Below, piece by piece: positions 13,831 through 27,700 of a DNA stretch of 64,000 nucleotides. The stretch spans positions 11,938,501-12,002,500 of the forward strand of contig NC_135553.1 in the NCBI RefSeq assembly GCF_964340395.1, written 5' to 3'. Origin of the DNA: Glandiceps talaboti (Eukaryota > Hemichordata > Enteropneusta > Spengelidae). Below the pieces are notes generated by a model. That model was not told the origin of the DNA and searched no databases. It saw nothing but the letters and a program-made list of their open reading frames with translations. The translations under genes and the position numbers were made by a program. The stretch's first letter is position 1; each line of letters opens with the position of its first letter.

Positions 13831-15382
13831 ATTTGTGTGAGCAATGCACACAGCATATGAATGTTTATTTTGTTGTTAACCCTCTTCAGGTCATTTTGGC
13901 TATGGCAAGGTTTAGGGACTTTTAAGGACAATCAAATATAACTAGTTTTAATACAGAATAAAGAAAAACATTCAGTCGTTAATCCATAGAAATATTTCTA
14001 TAATACTTTGCTGGGTTTTTTTTTTACGTTTTCAGTCAACAAACAAATTAAAATGAAAGAAGAGCCGTCACAGGTTTCTATGGTTTCTCCTCTGAGGTCC
14101 AGGTGCATCATGGGTTATTTTGTCGGTTGAACAAATCCGACATTCTCTTTAAAATGTGTTCTTTCACAAACTAAAACCATTGTGGTTATATAAATGTTAA
14201 AACTAAATGACAGAAATTGTGTGAGTTTTTGACAAGATAAAAATGGAAAACTTCCAAAAACAAGGCAGTTAAAATAAAAATACCTAGATTAAGTAAATTC
14301 TATGAACCAAACTTAAACGTTTCTATTTTCCTTTCTGCCAATTTTTGAACTAATTTCACATATAACTTGTAAGTTGTATCTACATCTGATCAGCAGACGG
14401 TACATATGCCAAGCTAATGTAGACATCACGTCTGAAATTTCCAATTTTCAAACCAAACCAGCCTAACCATTTTCATTACCTATTCTACGAGACTGTTCAA
14501 TACCCATTATTTCATAACAAAAAGAACTGTAATTTAATTTGAAATTCAATTTCATCACAAGATATCTCTACCTTTCAGATAGAAATGTAAAATAGAACAA
14601 AACTCATTAACTACTTCATGGGTGCCTTTCACAGAGACACAAAAAATGAGGCTGAAAACCAAGCATTGCACCTGCCACTCTGGTATCTTTTACAATGCCA
14701 TCACCTTTCACCTTTGACCTAAATTCATACAGGAAAGGCTTACAAGTCTTCCAATGAACAAAAGACACCTTACCCTAATAGCATTGTTCACATTAAGAAA
14801 TGAATAATGAACTCAGGAAACAGCTGTACATTCACTTTAATATACCATCATATTACAAGCATACATAGAACTAAACTTTGATTTAAAGTTCTAAAGCTGT
14901 ACTAGCAGTAACTGGAACGTTTTATTTGTTATATATGACTTACTCGTAACATTGTACACCATGAGATATGAGATATATTGAATCCCATGTGAATAAACAT
15001 ATTTGTGTTGTAGTACACATAGTCTGGTGCAATATATCCAATCAAATCGATTTTTCAGGTCTGAACCCCAAAATAAGTGTCCTAATCATATGAATCATAA
15101 TTTAAACTTACGACTATATTACTTATAATTATAGATAAAACAGACCTCTCCTTGACATGTACATGTACTATATCTAATTATTGGATTTCAACAATTTTCA
15201 GTAAGTATATCATTGGCTGTCTGATCGAAAAAAAATAATACCCCAGTTCCAGCTAGTGGTTTAAGTTTCATATTAACACTATTTTCAAAATGGGAATGAT
15301 TATTAAACATGACTTTACTATCCATCGTGATGACTGCAAATAGAAAATCTATTAATTGTACATCGTCTACATTTGAATACAC

Positions 15383-15383
<1 letters not shown>

Positions 15384-15438
<55 letters not shown>

Positions 15439-15446
15439 GGTGTTGT
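15384..15446. repeat. TTG/CAA trinucleotide microsatellite
   Basis: About nineteen TTG units with one GTG interruption. The polyglutamine, polythreonine and polyleucine frames over it are artefacts of the repeat. Confidence 0.95.
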
Positions 15447-16117
15447 TGAGAACACTGGTAAAATATATTGAACACCCCAAGGGTAAATCTTGCTGCCCTT
15501 ACACTGTAATAAAAACACCAAACTTCACATCTGGAGAGTTTAAAGGCCAGGGTTTCATGCTCAGATTCTGAAATTTATTGTTATCTTATTAGTGGAGCCA
15601 TACGGATTACATAGAATTATCTTTTTTTTTATCCTGGATCAACTTTTCCTATAGCTTCACCAGATAACAGTTTTTGACATTCGGTTTTACACTAAAATTT
15701 TACAAAATGTAAAGTATGTTTACCAGCAGATGGTCTGTGTGAACATTTTGTAAGGTCAAAACAAACCTTCCAAAGTGACCCCAACTGTTGACATTGTAAT
15801 TTGTGGTTATTTGATATCATTACTATTGAGTCAAAACTTCACAAGTGGAGATGTAAACATATTATTCCGCCAGTTCAGAGAGAAACATTAGCGCTGAACA
15901 ATTAAATCATTGCATGATCAAGGTCCATAGTAGACTGATCGAAACGTCACATTTGTTTCTAATTTACCGTTCCAAAGTAACTATATTGTACTGTCCTAGA
16001 TGTAAACAGTTTTCTTAATATTTAGATCTAGAGTGCTTATATTCAAAGCTGTCATTTCTGTCTGGATAAATGGTTCAGAAAATGAAAATCTGATCTCTAT
16101 ATGAGTGTTTTTGTAAA

Positions 16118-17250
16118 GGTTTGGGAACCCTAGCAACAGAAAGGAAATAATCTAGTCAAACTGGCATAGTTTCCAAATAATGACATCATAATTTTAGTGG
16201 GGAACCATGGTAACATGACTGAGAAACTCAGGTAGTTTTTACTACATATTGCTCCTGAACAAAAACACAGTTTCTATTCTTGAACAACTATAAAGCTTGT
16301 TTATGACCAATAGTATATCAGAAAAGGGGCTCTACTTTCACTATAACTTTACAAAACTGTAAAGTGTAAAACTTGTTTATGAAAAAGTGAAACAGAAAAC
16401 ATTGAATCTGTGTTCCATATTTTCTTAAACTATGAAACTTGTTCATGAAAAATCATGATGCATAGTAAATTAAAAGCTGTCACCTGTGTTACAGATATTT
16501 ATTTAAAAGACATACAGAGAAGGTATTTCATTTAAGTTTTCAATATGCTTGTGTTGTGATTTGTATTTTCTACTAAAATCAATGTTGAAATCTAATCATG
16601 TAAGCGTCAGTTTGAGAATTGCAGTAGAACTTTGACTGTCTCTAGACACCAAAGATACCACTAAAGTATTTACCAACAGAGATATTTAGTAGCTTTTCTA
16701 AGAATTCTTTTTATTAAATGTAGAAATTTATCTTTTAATTTAATACTTTCAAGTTTTATCTTCATTGACATAATTGGTAGATTTATTTTACACTTGCAGT
16801 AATAATTTGGTCTAGAGTCTTAAAATTACAAAATACATTGGAATAACATGCTGAGTACTAAAGGTAATCAGAGCAATAAATTGAACCAGTCAGACTGTCT
16901 TTTGACTAAACCAAGCAATGTCTCCATTTCTCGCATCACAGATCCTTGGTCATATCAGTGTTATTATCACAGATATGCAGTAAACAAATTCCATTTTTAT
17001 ATCATTATTCAATTTTTAAGCATTTAGAGATTCAATATGTTTTGCTAGGTTTGGGAACCATCTCAACTGGTTGGAAACGCTGGCAACAGAGGAGGGAAAT
17101 CTGGTAAAAGTTATAATACATACATTTTCAAAGCTTGTGGTACTATCATTTTACATGTAATTAGAAACCATGGTAACAGAGGAAGAGATATTGTAAAACC
17201 TGCACGGATTCCATATGTTGTACCATAATTTGGGGGGAACCCTGGTAAGG
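16118..17250. repeat. Dispersed diverged repeat with GGAACCATGGTAACA blocks
   Basis: The phrase GGGAACCnTnGNAACAGA recurs near 16120, 16200, 17045 and 17165, each followed within about 20 bases by an AAATCTGGT-like or AGATATTGT-like segment. This suggests an old repeat copied at least three times, with about 0.8 kb of other sequence between the two clusters. Confidence 0.5.
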
Positions 17251-18024
17251 CGTAAGGCGTATGTGGGTCTATTGCTAAGAATATATCTGTACATTACACA
17301 CATGGCATTTGATCTATAAAACCATTTCAAGTGACCTTGGGTGATAAAAGTTAGATTTGTTACATCTGAGATCAGAGTTCATTGTAGGACATCTGCCATA
17401 TCTGAATCCTGGTATACAGATTTCAAACAATATTATAACAGGGTGAGCGAACTGCTGACTGTTACACTATACTCACAACTCAAAAGACATTTGAATAATT
17501 TTAGACATGAACATGCAAATTATAGACGTATTGAAATTCATCTGCGAAAACAAGACCACAGTGTAATGAAATGATATACGTATGTATGAGAGTAGAAGAG
17601 TAAGAAATCCACATACCAAAGGATAGATACATATGTATGCGTGTACATGTTTACTATAACATCCATAATGTCTAAGAGCATGAGTGGTCTGTGTATACAT
17701 TGGCTGTAACAAGTCAATCAAATTGTTCATTTTATTCTTTCCTTACAAGTAAAATGTATCCCATCACAATATGAAGGTCAAATGTTTCTATAATTTCCCA
17801 TAAAATGTGCAAAATCTGCAGCACACAGTACATTATATCATATGTATACATATAGTATGTATAATGCCTGTGACTCCATTTATACAAGTATAGATTACAC
17901 TTCCCCCCATCACAATACCACGGTCACATTAATGGTATGTTAATAATATTGCCTGAACTCTGCTGACTATTTTGCTATATGTCAATTACCTATCCTACTG
18001 TGGTGTCACTTTTTACTGTGTACA

Positions 18025-18215
18025 TATATACTATCTACACTGCTGACAATGTTACTATGCTAATTATCTACTGTGCTGACTGAAGATTCAACTGTGCTGA
18101 TTGTTAATTATGTAGTACGAGTATGATATCTATTCTACTGTGCTGTATATATATTCTACTGTGCTGTAATTAATTCTACACTGCTAATGCTATCACTGCA
18201 TACTGTTTATACTAC
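18025..18215. repeat. Degenerate short tandem repeat, CTACTGTGCTG core
   Basis: The words CTACTGTGCTG, CAACTGTGCTG and CTACACTGCTG recur at irregular intervals of 20-40 bases. No coding frame goes through it. Confidence 0.55.
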
Positions 18216-20096
18216 TGTGCTATCACATTCTTTCAAATCAGAGCTGCTATTCTTCCGCAAACTGCGAAATGACGATACTTTTTGGACGGTGTCATAAAAC
18301 TGTTCTGACATATTTACTCCACCGTTTGTTCTATAGTGCACAATATATCCTACTCTATGCTGTCCATTTTCAACGGTTTGCTGAAAATCTAACTCTTTCA
18401 GCATCTGCAGTAATTGAACCAATTCCATTACCAGAAGCTACATCTTTCTACTTTTACCTAATCTGATCCCTATCAATTTATTCTATGCCTGCTCTACCCC
18501 TGATGTATTGAGAAAATTACTACCGATGCAAGCTTTCTTTCCACAGGTGCACATAGGACATCACTCATACGACTTCGTTTAGAATTCATGAAAAAAAGAC
18601 AGTGTCTCTTCCTAACAATCTCATTTCAATGTTTTGAAGGATACAAGAAAGACTAAAATGATTCCAATTACAAATATATGTCAATGGGAATCGTTTTGGG
18701 AACAAACCATCACCATTCCTCAATCAACTAATTTGTAGGAATAACTACAAATGTGCCATGAGATTATTGAAGATTAAATATCGGGTGTGAATTTAATAAT
18801 TACTGAATAAATCTGCTATTGGTAGGGATTATGACCAATATGAACAGCTCTCAAAGATTGGAAGTCTCTCAATTTTGGAAGCAAATATAGGAATAATAAT
18901 AATAATAAAGAAAATTTATAATGCCCTATATTGTGCAGTGCAAACTTGATTTAACCAACAACAACAAAAAAATGAAATTTTAAGGGGTTTAAAAAAATCA
19001 CCTCTGGACTCTTTATGGACATCATTGTTTCCATAGATCTAGTTTACACAGGTATTTATAAATCATAAAATGTTATTAAATGAAAAGGATATTACGATTT
19101 ATGACTTTAACAGACTACAGTACAGGTGGGCATTGTTGTGTTTTAGTTGGGGCTTCATAAACTATATTATCAGAAGCCAAAACAATCCCAAATACAGTGC
19201 ACATAACCACCAGCTGGTGGTAGCATCAAACACAGTTGTCTGACTAATCGCACTATCAATTACAGAATTCTATATAGTAACCTCATTGTCAGCTGGGGAT
19301 AGAGGTTACTTCTATCACTCACCAAGATCCTACTGTCATATATTTACAACAAATTGTAAACAGAAAATGTCAAACATTGCAAACCCTACAGTACTTGGGT
19401 TAAGACAGGAGCTCCATTTACATTTTGTTTTCGTAAGTACAGCTTATGAGGATTTTAGAGAAATCTGCAAATCCTTAAATTTATGGTCAGGACATCATAT
19501 AATTTAAGTATGTCTGTACAGTTCTCTCATTTCATAACAATCTAATAGTACATGTACACTGCACTAATATTTGTATACTTTATACTCTTGATGGTCTTTT
19601 AGTCTTGACAGAGAAAGGTTGACAGCCTAAAGACATTAATTTGGATTATAACGAGTAAAAAAGCTTCAGGAACTCAGTAGATTTAACTTACTGCATCCCT
19701 GCACAAAGCCTACACAAACAACATTTACTACCAAATCATCAAAGATATAGTCCTTGATTCTTGAAAATTAGAGTATAATGAAAATTGCTATGTCTTGCCA
19801 CGTCCATTATGTACAACTTTTTTCTGAACTGATTCAGGTGTCACCCTCAAGGCTTTACAGAATAGTGGGTTAAAACCTTATGATTTCTAGAAAAAAATAT
19901 AACTCAATTTACATAACATTTTGTCATTTTGTTTTGTGCATAATATATAATTCTGTCATTATTTTCTGGGAAGATGCTCACAAAACTCACAAAAGTTGAG
20001 GTTGATTCACTGTGATCCCGGTCTAAGGACAGTGTTACTAACAACACCGCAACATCCCTACATACTTTTATGCTATCGCTGCAATCAGTAATAAGG

Positions 20097-20195
20097 TTTG
20101 AACTTGATAACTCGAGATAAAAATTACAAACAAGACTCAACTGAGAATACTTATGAATAAGTATGTAATTTTTATCTAGAGTTATCAAGTTCAAA
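20097..20195. repeat. Long hairpin with 32-bp arms
   Basis: The arm at 20097-20128 (starting TTTGAACTTGATAACTC) pairs with 20164-20195 with a single mismatch; the loop is 35 bases and contains its own small stem (ATACTTAT-GA-ATAAGTAT). There are no flanking terminal repeats that would identify a transposon. It could be a foldback element or a transcribed hairpin. Confidence 0.8.
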
Positions 20196-22025
20196 TTTTA
20201 TAACTAATCAAAAGCCCTTGATAGACGAGGCTACATATACCTATCTCTACAATCAAAACTTCTTCCTTTTATGAATATTTCCTTATAGCCCATTTTCACA
20301 CCAAGAACCAGATGCACTATATTTGAGATGTCATTCTGTCAGTTAGCAATGAGTTAACCAAAATGTATAGTAGCAGTACAACTACATTACATGTATCTCT
20401 TATCTCGATATGGAATGCCATACACATCTAACACATACAATTCATGTATTAGAAATATCACCTGAATAAAAATCGAGGGGATTTTTTTTATACAATGAAA
20501 CAGAAACTGAAACTTTGAAAAGAATTTCACCACTGTTGTTTAAATATGTATTCAGTAAATATTTTATTTGAGATCAGGCTGATATTCTGAGTTGTAATAC
20601 AACCCCTGCTCTTCTTCATGGTACATCAAGCCTCTGGTGTTGTAGACAAGAAAACAAGAATTTCAACACTGTTGTTTTCATTTCTATATAGCCAATATTT
20701 GAGATCTGACTCGCATTCATACCATAAATGTGCCGAAGATCAAAATAACCTCCTGTGTGCTATACTCTTCATCATAGTGCACCAAGCCCCAGGTGTTGCA
20801 CACAAGAAACCCAGTCTTTTGAGAGTAAGCCATTAGCAATACCTAGCATGTAACATGTACTGTGTTGTTTCCCAAACAATGTATCCCCTTTGTTTTTAAA
20901 ACAACCCCATTACTGCCTGTCTCATTGTGTTTTCTACAAACATTATTCTACTGTTGTAAGTCATTCAAACATTGTCTTTCACTTCTATTCTTTGTATCAA
21001 AGCACTGCACTTTGAAGTCAGCTGACCACAGGGGTCATCATGTGGAAGCTGGTAATAATGAGGCGGTACAGAGGTCAGAGACAATCAGGTGACCCCATCA
21101 CTGCTGTGTCACTGCATGCACTGATTTAGAAAACGACTCTACACTGACCCTGCCTACTATGTAGCTGACGGCTATCAGCATCCAAGTCATGAATATTTCA
21201 TCTACCTTCACTACTCTTACATTTTCCCTGATGAATAACACTGCAATCATTCAGTTGCCTACATACTACGCCACAACTGATAAATAATAAAAGGCATAGC
21301 TTTCTGTTCTGTATTTTGGGATGCTGTCTTAGACTGACTCTAATAAGCTTTCAGAGTTCAAATTGGAAAGAGGAGCCAGTTATCTATCAGGAGACATCAA
21401 ATGTACAACTACAATTTATTTCATCTATTTCGAGTCAATTCTAAACCCGTATTCTCTATAAATTATACTACAGTATCTAATTATGATTAATAAAAAAAAC
21501 ACATACTTCTACTGAATTTTCCAACAAAATATTCAGAACTATTTACAGAAATTAGTGACATTATTGATAGCATGACTACCAAATAAAATGATTAAAAGGA
21601 ACATAGAAAGGAAACTGACAGTATTAACATGAATGTAGAACAGTGGACTGACTATACAACAGTTACACATTTGTATTCCAACTAGGATTGATAGTTATTG
21701 CAAGGGTAGGGATGAGGTTTAGAATACACATTGGGTTATTTCCTCTAACATGAACTGATCTGTAAAGTCTGTCTGTAATGCGTGACCACTGTTCTATATA
21801 TTCCCTTTCCCTCTAACTTTAACTTTTCCATTTTCAAATGAAGGTAGATTTTAATCAAATCTTAAAATATAATCTTAAACTATTTCAAAGTTCAAGATGT
21901 TTTCAAAGATTAAAATGACAGCTATACCATGAAACATTTGCCAAAAGACTGAATGTAAGGTATATCGCTATGCTCACAAAGCTAAGTTAAGGTTGTTGGT
22001 TTACTTCCTAGATATTATTCTACAG

Positions 22026-22440
22026 CAGGACTGTAATTGAGGGGAGTCTTGCCCAGGACTGTAATTGAGGGGAGTCTTGCCCAGGACTGTAAGTGAGGGG
22101 AGTCTTGCCCAGGACTGTAATTGAGGGGAGTCTTGCCCAGGACTGTAATTGAGGGGAGTCTTGCCCAGGACTGTAATTGAGGAGAGTCTTGCCCAGGACT
22201 GTAATTGAGGGGAGTCTTGCCCAGGACTGTAATTGAGGGGAGTCTTGCCCAGGACTGTAATTGAGGGGAGTCTTGCCCAGGACTGTAATTGATGGGGGGT
22301 CTTGCCCAGGACTGTAATTAAGGGGAGTCTTGCCCAGGACTGTAATTGAGGGGAGTCTTGCCTAGGACTGTAATTGAGGGGAGTCTTGCCCAGGACTGTA
22401 ATTGAGGAGAGTCTTGCCCAGGACTGTAATTGAGGGGAGC
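22026..22440. repeat. 28-bp minisatellite, about 15 copies
   Basis: The unit CAGGACTGTAATTGAGG plus GGAGTCTTGCC repeats head to tail about fifteen times with isolated substitutions; one copy carries an extra G. It is not a CRISPR array, since the units abut with no unique spacers, and the context is eukaryotic. Confidence 0.95.
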
Positions 22441-23489
22441 CTGCTTGCTGAATGAATTCTCATGTTATATACACAATATATTAATACCAATAACAAGGAC
22501 TGCTGTTAAAAAAATATTCAAGTCTATCACAAATTATGAGCAAAAAAGATAATCATGGAAAGTAACCTTTTTTTGAAACAGTAAATATTTGACACTGTTG
22601 AATATCAACCATAGGTACATCATTAAATTATATCTAGACTAAGGTGTAATGTTAGAAAAAGACCGTTACAATAACGTTATCTGATGACATTTCTGGTAAA
22701 TTTGAAGATTCACCTATTGCACAGCCTGGCTTGTATGTGCTTGATATGCCACCATCAAACATTAAGTATAGTATAGTAAGGATCTGTACTTTCTTGGTAA
22801 AGAAATAATTTTAAATTTCTATAGAACCCCCCCCCCCCTCCTTCTCCCATCAAATAATTTTCCAATGGGAATGAATACATATAGCTCACAATCATTATTT
22901 TAGTTAACATATAGTAATAAGTGTTTTATATTGTGCCTCAGCTGTGATTATCATTATGACTCATTTACATTTTCCATCAAAATAACTCTTTCGTTGCATT
23001 AGTAAATTCCCAAGCTGAGTTGAGTATGGAAGAAAATTTCTTTCCTCATTTTTTCACAGACATTGAAGAAATGCATTGCAAAGTATGATCCTGGCACCAT
23101 TAACATTCATTTGTATGAATGATGCCCTCAAACCCAATAAGTTGCACAAGTTTTTTTCCTTTGTGTCAAAGTTTATTTTCAATGTATTAGGAACAACTGT
23201 TATGGACCACAACATTTAATTCCAACCAAATATATGATTTTAAAAAGGCAGTTTTTCTGGTGTTTAAATGTTCAATTCTTACCGGACATGTATCACGCAC
23301 AAACATGTGCTTCAACACTCTTTCACTTAGTGATTACGCATCATTTGTGTTGTGATTTCTTAATTTATCTTTAAGAGTTTATGAATTTGGCAAACAAACT
23401 CTGTTTGTTTTGGCATAGATTGTGTCTATGGTTTTAGAGATGTTTGGTGGATGTTGTAAGAAATATGTATAGATTAAACAACTTCCTAC

Positions 23490-24741
23490 CATTTCTCCAG
23501 GTCCAGGTGGATTCTGCGGCCCAACAAACTCTGACGGTCTTCCCTGAGTTGCCATTTGAGTACGTGGAAAGTCTCCATACGGCTGGTTTTCCGGAAAGAA
23601 CTGTTGCTGTCCTGGAGGTTGTCCAGACATTCCAGAGAAAGAATTAAATGGTGGAGAAGTTGGTGCACCTGTCTGCTGGTCTAAATTTGCTTTACCTGTT
23701 GAGAGTACACGAGCTAATATTATGGTGTGGTTGAGAAAGAGGGAAGAAAAGATAGGAGGAAGAGAGATAGAAAGACGACAAGGCGCACAAGGCTTTGCTT
23801 ACCCTGGTAGCTCATTGCCACAGAACGCAATGCAGAACTAGCAGGGTTGACTACAGGATTGGGGACAGCGGGAGGAGGCTCCCCCTGGGGTTCTGGGGCA
23901 TCCGTCGCCAGTACATTCAGATCGGGGAAGGTGCGAGTCTTGGGTGATTCAGTCCCTGCTGGATATGGAATCAACATATAGGTGAACAGGGAAAAAAAGA
24001 TGAGAAAAAAGAGAGAGAAAGATAAGATTATTTTACAGAGCAAGACGAAGTGTAGCATATACATAGCATTGTAAACAAACAAAGCGAGTACACACGTGTT
24101 GATGTGCGTATGTATGCAAATATTGTGTAGCAAAATCTATAAGAAATGGGAGATGAAAAGTTACATTCATTATGAGTGACAACAAAGTAGACACCAGTGT
24201 TTTCATGTGCGTGAAGAATTTGTTTTTCTGACCGACAAAAAATGGCCCGTGAAATTATTAGGATAATTCTTTGTGTAAAAGCAGGTGTGGGAAAATTGAA
24301 GAATAGATATACACAAAAATAGACAATAGCGAACTGTGCGTACGGGGGTTAGTGCACGAGCAGTGCATCACGAGTACTGTCCCTTATGCATGTAGTGAAG
24401 TGTTCACGTACCGACAATAGTTTGCCGTAAAACGGACACGTTTTCTAGTATTTTATCGCAGTGTTCTTCAGCAACGCCCATAGACCGTAGACTGTGCCTG
24501 TCTAGTTGACAAACCTGCATCAAAATAAAGAAAGAAGTAAGTAACAGATTGGGAAATCGTTGAGATGTCAAACATGTGAATATTGCTCAAACAGTCATGT
24601 ACGTCTAACGTTACGTAGCGTGAGTGAGCTACCGGGAAAAGCACTCACCGAAGAGAGTGTTTTGTAGCCATACTTTTCGAACATTTCCGCATATTGCTTG
24701 CACATAAACGTCTCCAGCCATCTTTCTACAGGTCCTGACAT
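23490..24741 (-). CDS. SAM-domain protein, 5' four coding exons (partial)
   Basis: Four coding exons join in phase on the minus strand: 24649-24741 (ATG at 24741), 24412-24514, 23803-23958 and 23490-23695, each bounded by GT...AG. Together they give 186 residues with no stop. Residues about 3-65 form a sterile alpha motif (start MSGPVERWLETFM, then YAEMFEKYGYKTL and MGVAEEHCDKIL), a helical module that mediates protein-protein or RNA contacts. Residues 66-186 are low-complexity, rich in Pro, Gln, Gly and Asn, for example GQPPGQQQFF. After 23490 a donor (GTAGGAAG) follows and reading through soon meets a stop, so 3' exons must lie further left, but I could not locate them. I do not recognise the family beyond the SAM domain. 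Confidence 0.8.
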
Positions 24742-27700
24742 CGTCGTGTAGAGTCTTTTTAGAAAATTTCGGTCAAAAAAGCACCGAAAATCGCATCAAA
24801 ATCATTGGTAATTTGCTACTCAACTCTGTAAAGCTTCAAACCTTGATTTCATTATTTCATCGGGGCAAAGGTCATGTGACCTCATCTGCGAGGTGCGCGG
24901 AGGCTCATGGGTAAGACACTCGTACGCCCTCGTAGCCGTGTTATGTTTGTGTCATATTGATATATCGGATATAAATTAATGAACCGTGGCTTCAAAACTG
25001 ATTCTTCAATCTACTGCGAAATCCACGGTGCGTAGCAATAAGCATGCCATAGTATGCATAATTAACATACATTATTCCGAAAATGAATATTTATATCACT
25101 GCCACTCACTACAATATAGGTAGCCAGTCTTCGGATTGGTTGGTTAGGCCGGTACGGATTGCAAATGAGTCATGAGTGTTCGACGACGATGTGTTTTGCA
25201 TGCAGGCTCCTAAATTCGAAGAAAATAATGATACGCTAGATAAAAGTCTTTAAGAAATACATTTACTGAGGAAATCGAGCCTTTTACATAAAATACAGCC
25301 CTTCATATCAATTCGAAAAGTAAAGGTAATTCGACGATTTTGTCCTTGTAACACTGTAGACTGATGCCTGCTATTATTTTCTCTCACCGTGCGTATTAAA
25401 CAAATTTAAACAACTTATTTTACGTTGGTAAATGTTGCGTATTGTGAATGAAAGGACACGCCAAACTGCATAAAAATGCGATACATGACAGAATAAAATT
25501 CTGGGAGTAGAACATTCGAAATATTTCGTACCTGCAGGTTTGTATTTTTAAGTACTTTTAGTTTGTTTGTTTTTCGACATTTTCAAGTGAGCAGACGGAT
25601 ATTGCCAATTGGGCAGCTAGGACGGGGATAGGATGGAGATGGGGGTATGGCCATTTCAATATCCGGGGTTAGAATTTGTTTCAATGTTGTGGTGGAATCT
25701 GGAAGGGGGAGCGTGTGTTATATGTGTTATAACAACTGCACTGCATTGCATGCCCAGGTGATTGTCACTAATTCCATCGTGGTTTGGAAATGGGGCTGCT
25801 ATGTCAAGAGCGTAGGCAGCAGGACTCTGAGCTAGGAGCAGATTTTCCCCATATAGCCTGACTAGACAGGACTGTGATTTGTAGGATGTTTTATTCTTGT
25901 CTGCAACAGATGAACCAAGCTCTTGAAAAGTCAAGATGCAAATCTAATGTCTTACATGTGGACCTGAAAGTATTATCTTTCCTAGTGAACCCGCTAAAAA
26001 GTAGGATTCGTCCGAGATATGAGGGAAGTAGGAGCAATTTCACCACTGATCTAGTTGTAATGTGCGTTTGTCACCACATAGTGGTTTCAGAAATGTCGTC
26101 AAAATGATGTTATCTGGGTGTATAACACTATGGCTAGATGTAGTTTAGTCTCACCTGCCGCCGGTAAATTTAGACAGTGTAAATCTTTCCAGTGTCTTCA
26201 CTACATAGAGAAACGTGTGTGAAAAGCGGAGACTTGACTTTTGCGATTTTTTACAATTGTGATTGAATAGGGATTATGCATCTATTTACAGTCAATGTCC
26301 AAATTGGACATACCAAATTATACATATGACAAACATGTGTAAATTTTGTTCATTTTTTTTGCAGGAAAATGCATCATGCCATTCTACGTCACTGTACTTT
26401 TCCAGCGTCGGAAAAAAATATCAAAATGGTTCCACAAGATGATTTTGCATTCACATATACAGTTAGTCTGACGACTTTATACTACTTCTCTGTCCCCGAT
26501 AAAGACACTTTGTGTCATCACAAATTGATGGGATATGAATAACCAACATATGCCCTATAAACGCCCAAATGTCACCATGAATTAAATATGCAAGTCGTTT
26601 GAAATAGAATCAGTCTTGTGTGACAAACAAGGTGATAGGAAATTCTGTTGTTGTCTGGAAGGACACACCGGATGACATTTACAGAGCTAACTAAAATATT
26701 AATAGCTGACTAAATCTTTATTCACTTGAATGAACGGGTTTAAGCTTTATTCTTTATCTTTGTTATTGCAGAGCTTACACCCAGCGACACTTCATCACTC
26801 ATCAATATGCTAAAAAATGGGGTTCGCAAATTTTGATCAATAGTATAAAATATTTGCGATTTGTAAATGTTTGTCCGGCGTACGTAGGAAAGTACAATGT
26901 TGACTACATTTTATTCCCACATGTCGCTCCTAGTAGATATACTGTGTCACAAATAGACCTATGTTCTTGATGCAATAAATTCACCACGTACCATATGGAT
27001 TAGTCTACAAACAAGGGATTGCATTTTCGCTTGAAAACAGCTTACCTGCTTTAGTACTTTGTCATTTTGTCTATTTTACAAGGGGATGCAGAGATTTTAT
27101 ATCTATTTTTGCTTTGTAACCTTTGCTCTATAACTTTACTAAAGACAGCGTTCATAGACTCCATTCAGGTGTACACAATAATACTGCGGAAACAGCTTTC
27201 TGTTTTTTAAAACCAAAATAGACACAAGCTAAGACTGTTTTGTTCATATGGAAGATAAGGTTTTGTTTTCAGTGTACGTTGACAGGAGATATTAATACTC
27301 CACGCCATAAGAACTATACTATATAACTGCTGTATATCTGATACATGTGATACTTATAGTACAGCACCGATTTAACACGACATTTTCAGGGGTACTGAAG
27401 TGTCTGTATTTTGTTTGAGGCGAAGCCAGACGATGTCATTAAAATTGTGGCGAATGGGTTTATGGTCAGTTTCATTGCGATGGTTTGGACGTTTGGGGAC
27501 ACTTTGATTTGTTATAAAACTGTCCTGTTAACCGGAATCATGAATAAAGTGTCATGTTTTTAGCAGAAACCCGTTTTAAGAACAGTTTGAACAATGGGGA
27601 CGAGACGAAGTACAGTGTTGTAAAACTTCAAGTTTACAGTGCCTCGCCTGATAAATACTAATACTAAGCCTTTTTTGCTCTTCACGTTTAAACTTTTGCA

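Larger units (their letters stand above)
1..23489. other. Large stretch without a supported gene; repeat-rich
   Basis: I looked on both strands for open frames with splice signals or recognisable protein families and found none I would defend. The reading frames present are short, and many begin at non-ATG codons or are translations of simple repeats. The stretch may contain the 3' exons, introns and 3' UTR of the SAM-domain gene that starts at 24741 on the minus strand, because that gene is not closed by a stop in its visible exons. Minisatellites, palindromes and a composite repeat are listed separately. Absence of a gene here is a limit of reading by eye, since exons of 30 to 100 bases could be missed. 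Confidence 0.5.

Noticed and set aside
15188-15571. Polyglutamine, polythreonine and polyleucine frames
   Set aside because: They come from the TTG repeat; the flanking residues show no family resemblance or splice context.
22026-22440. Regular 28-bp repeats that look like a CRISPR array
   Set aside because: The units abut with no unique spacers and the DNA is clearly animal; it is a minisatellite.
22695-22795. Possible next exon of the SAM gene on the minus strand, phase-compatible and with a GTGAAT donor
   Set aside because: The acceptor is weak and the hydrophobic translation does not fit the Pro/Gln-rich tail; not strong enough to list.
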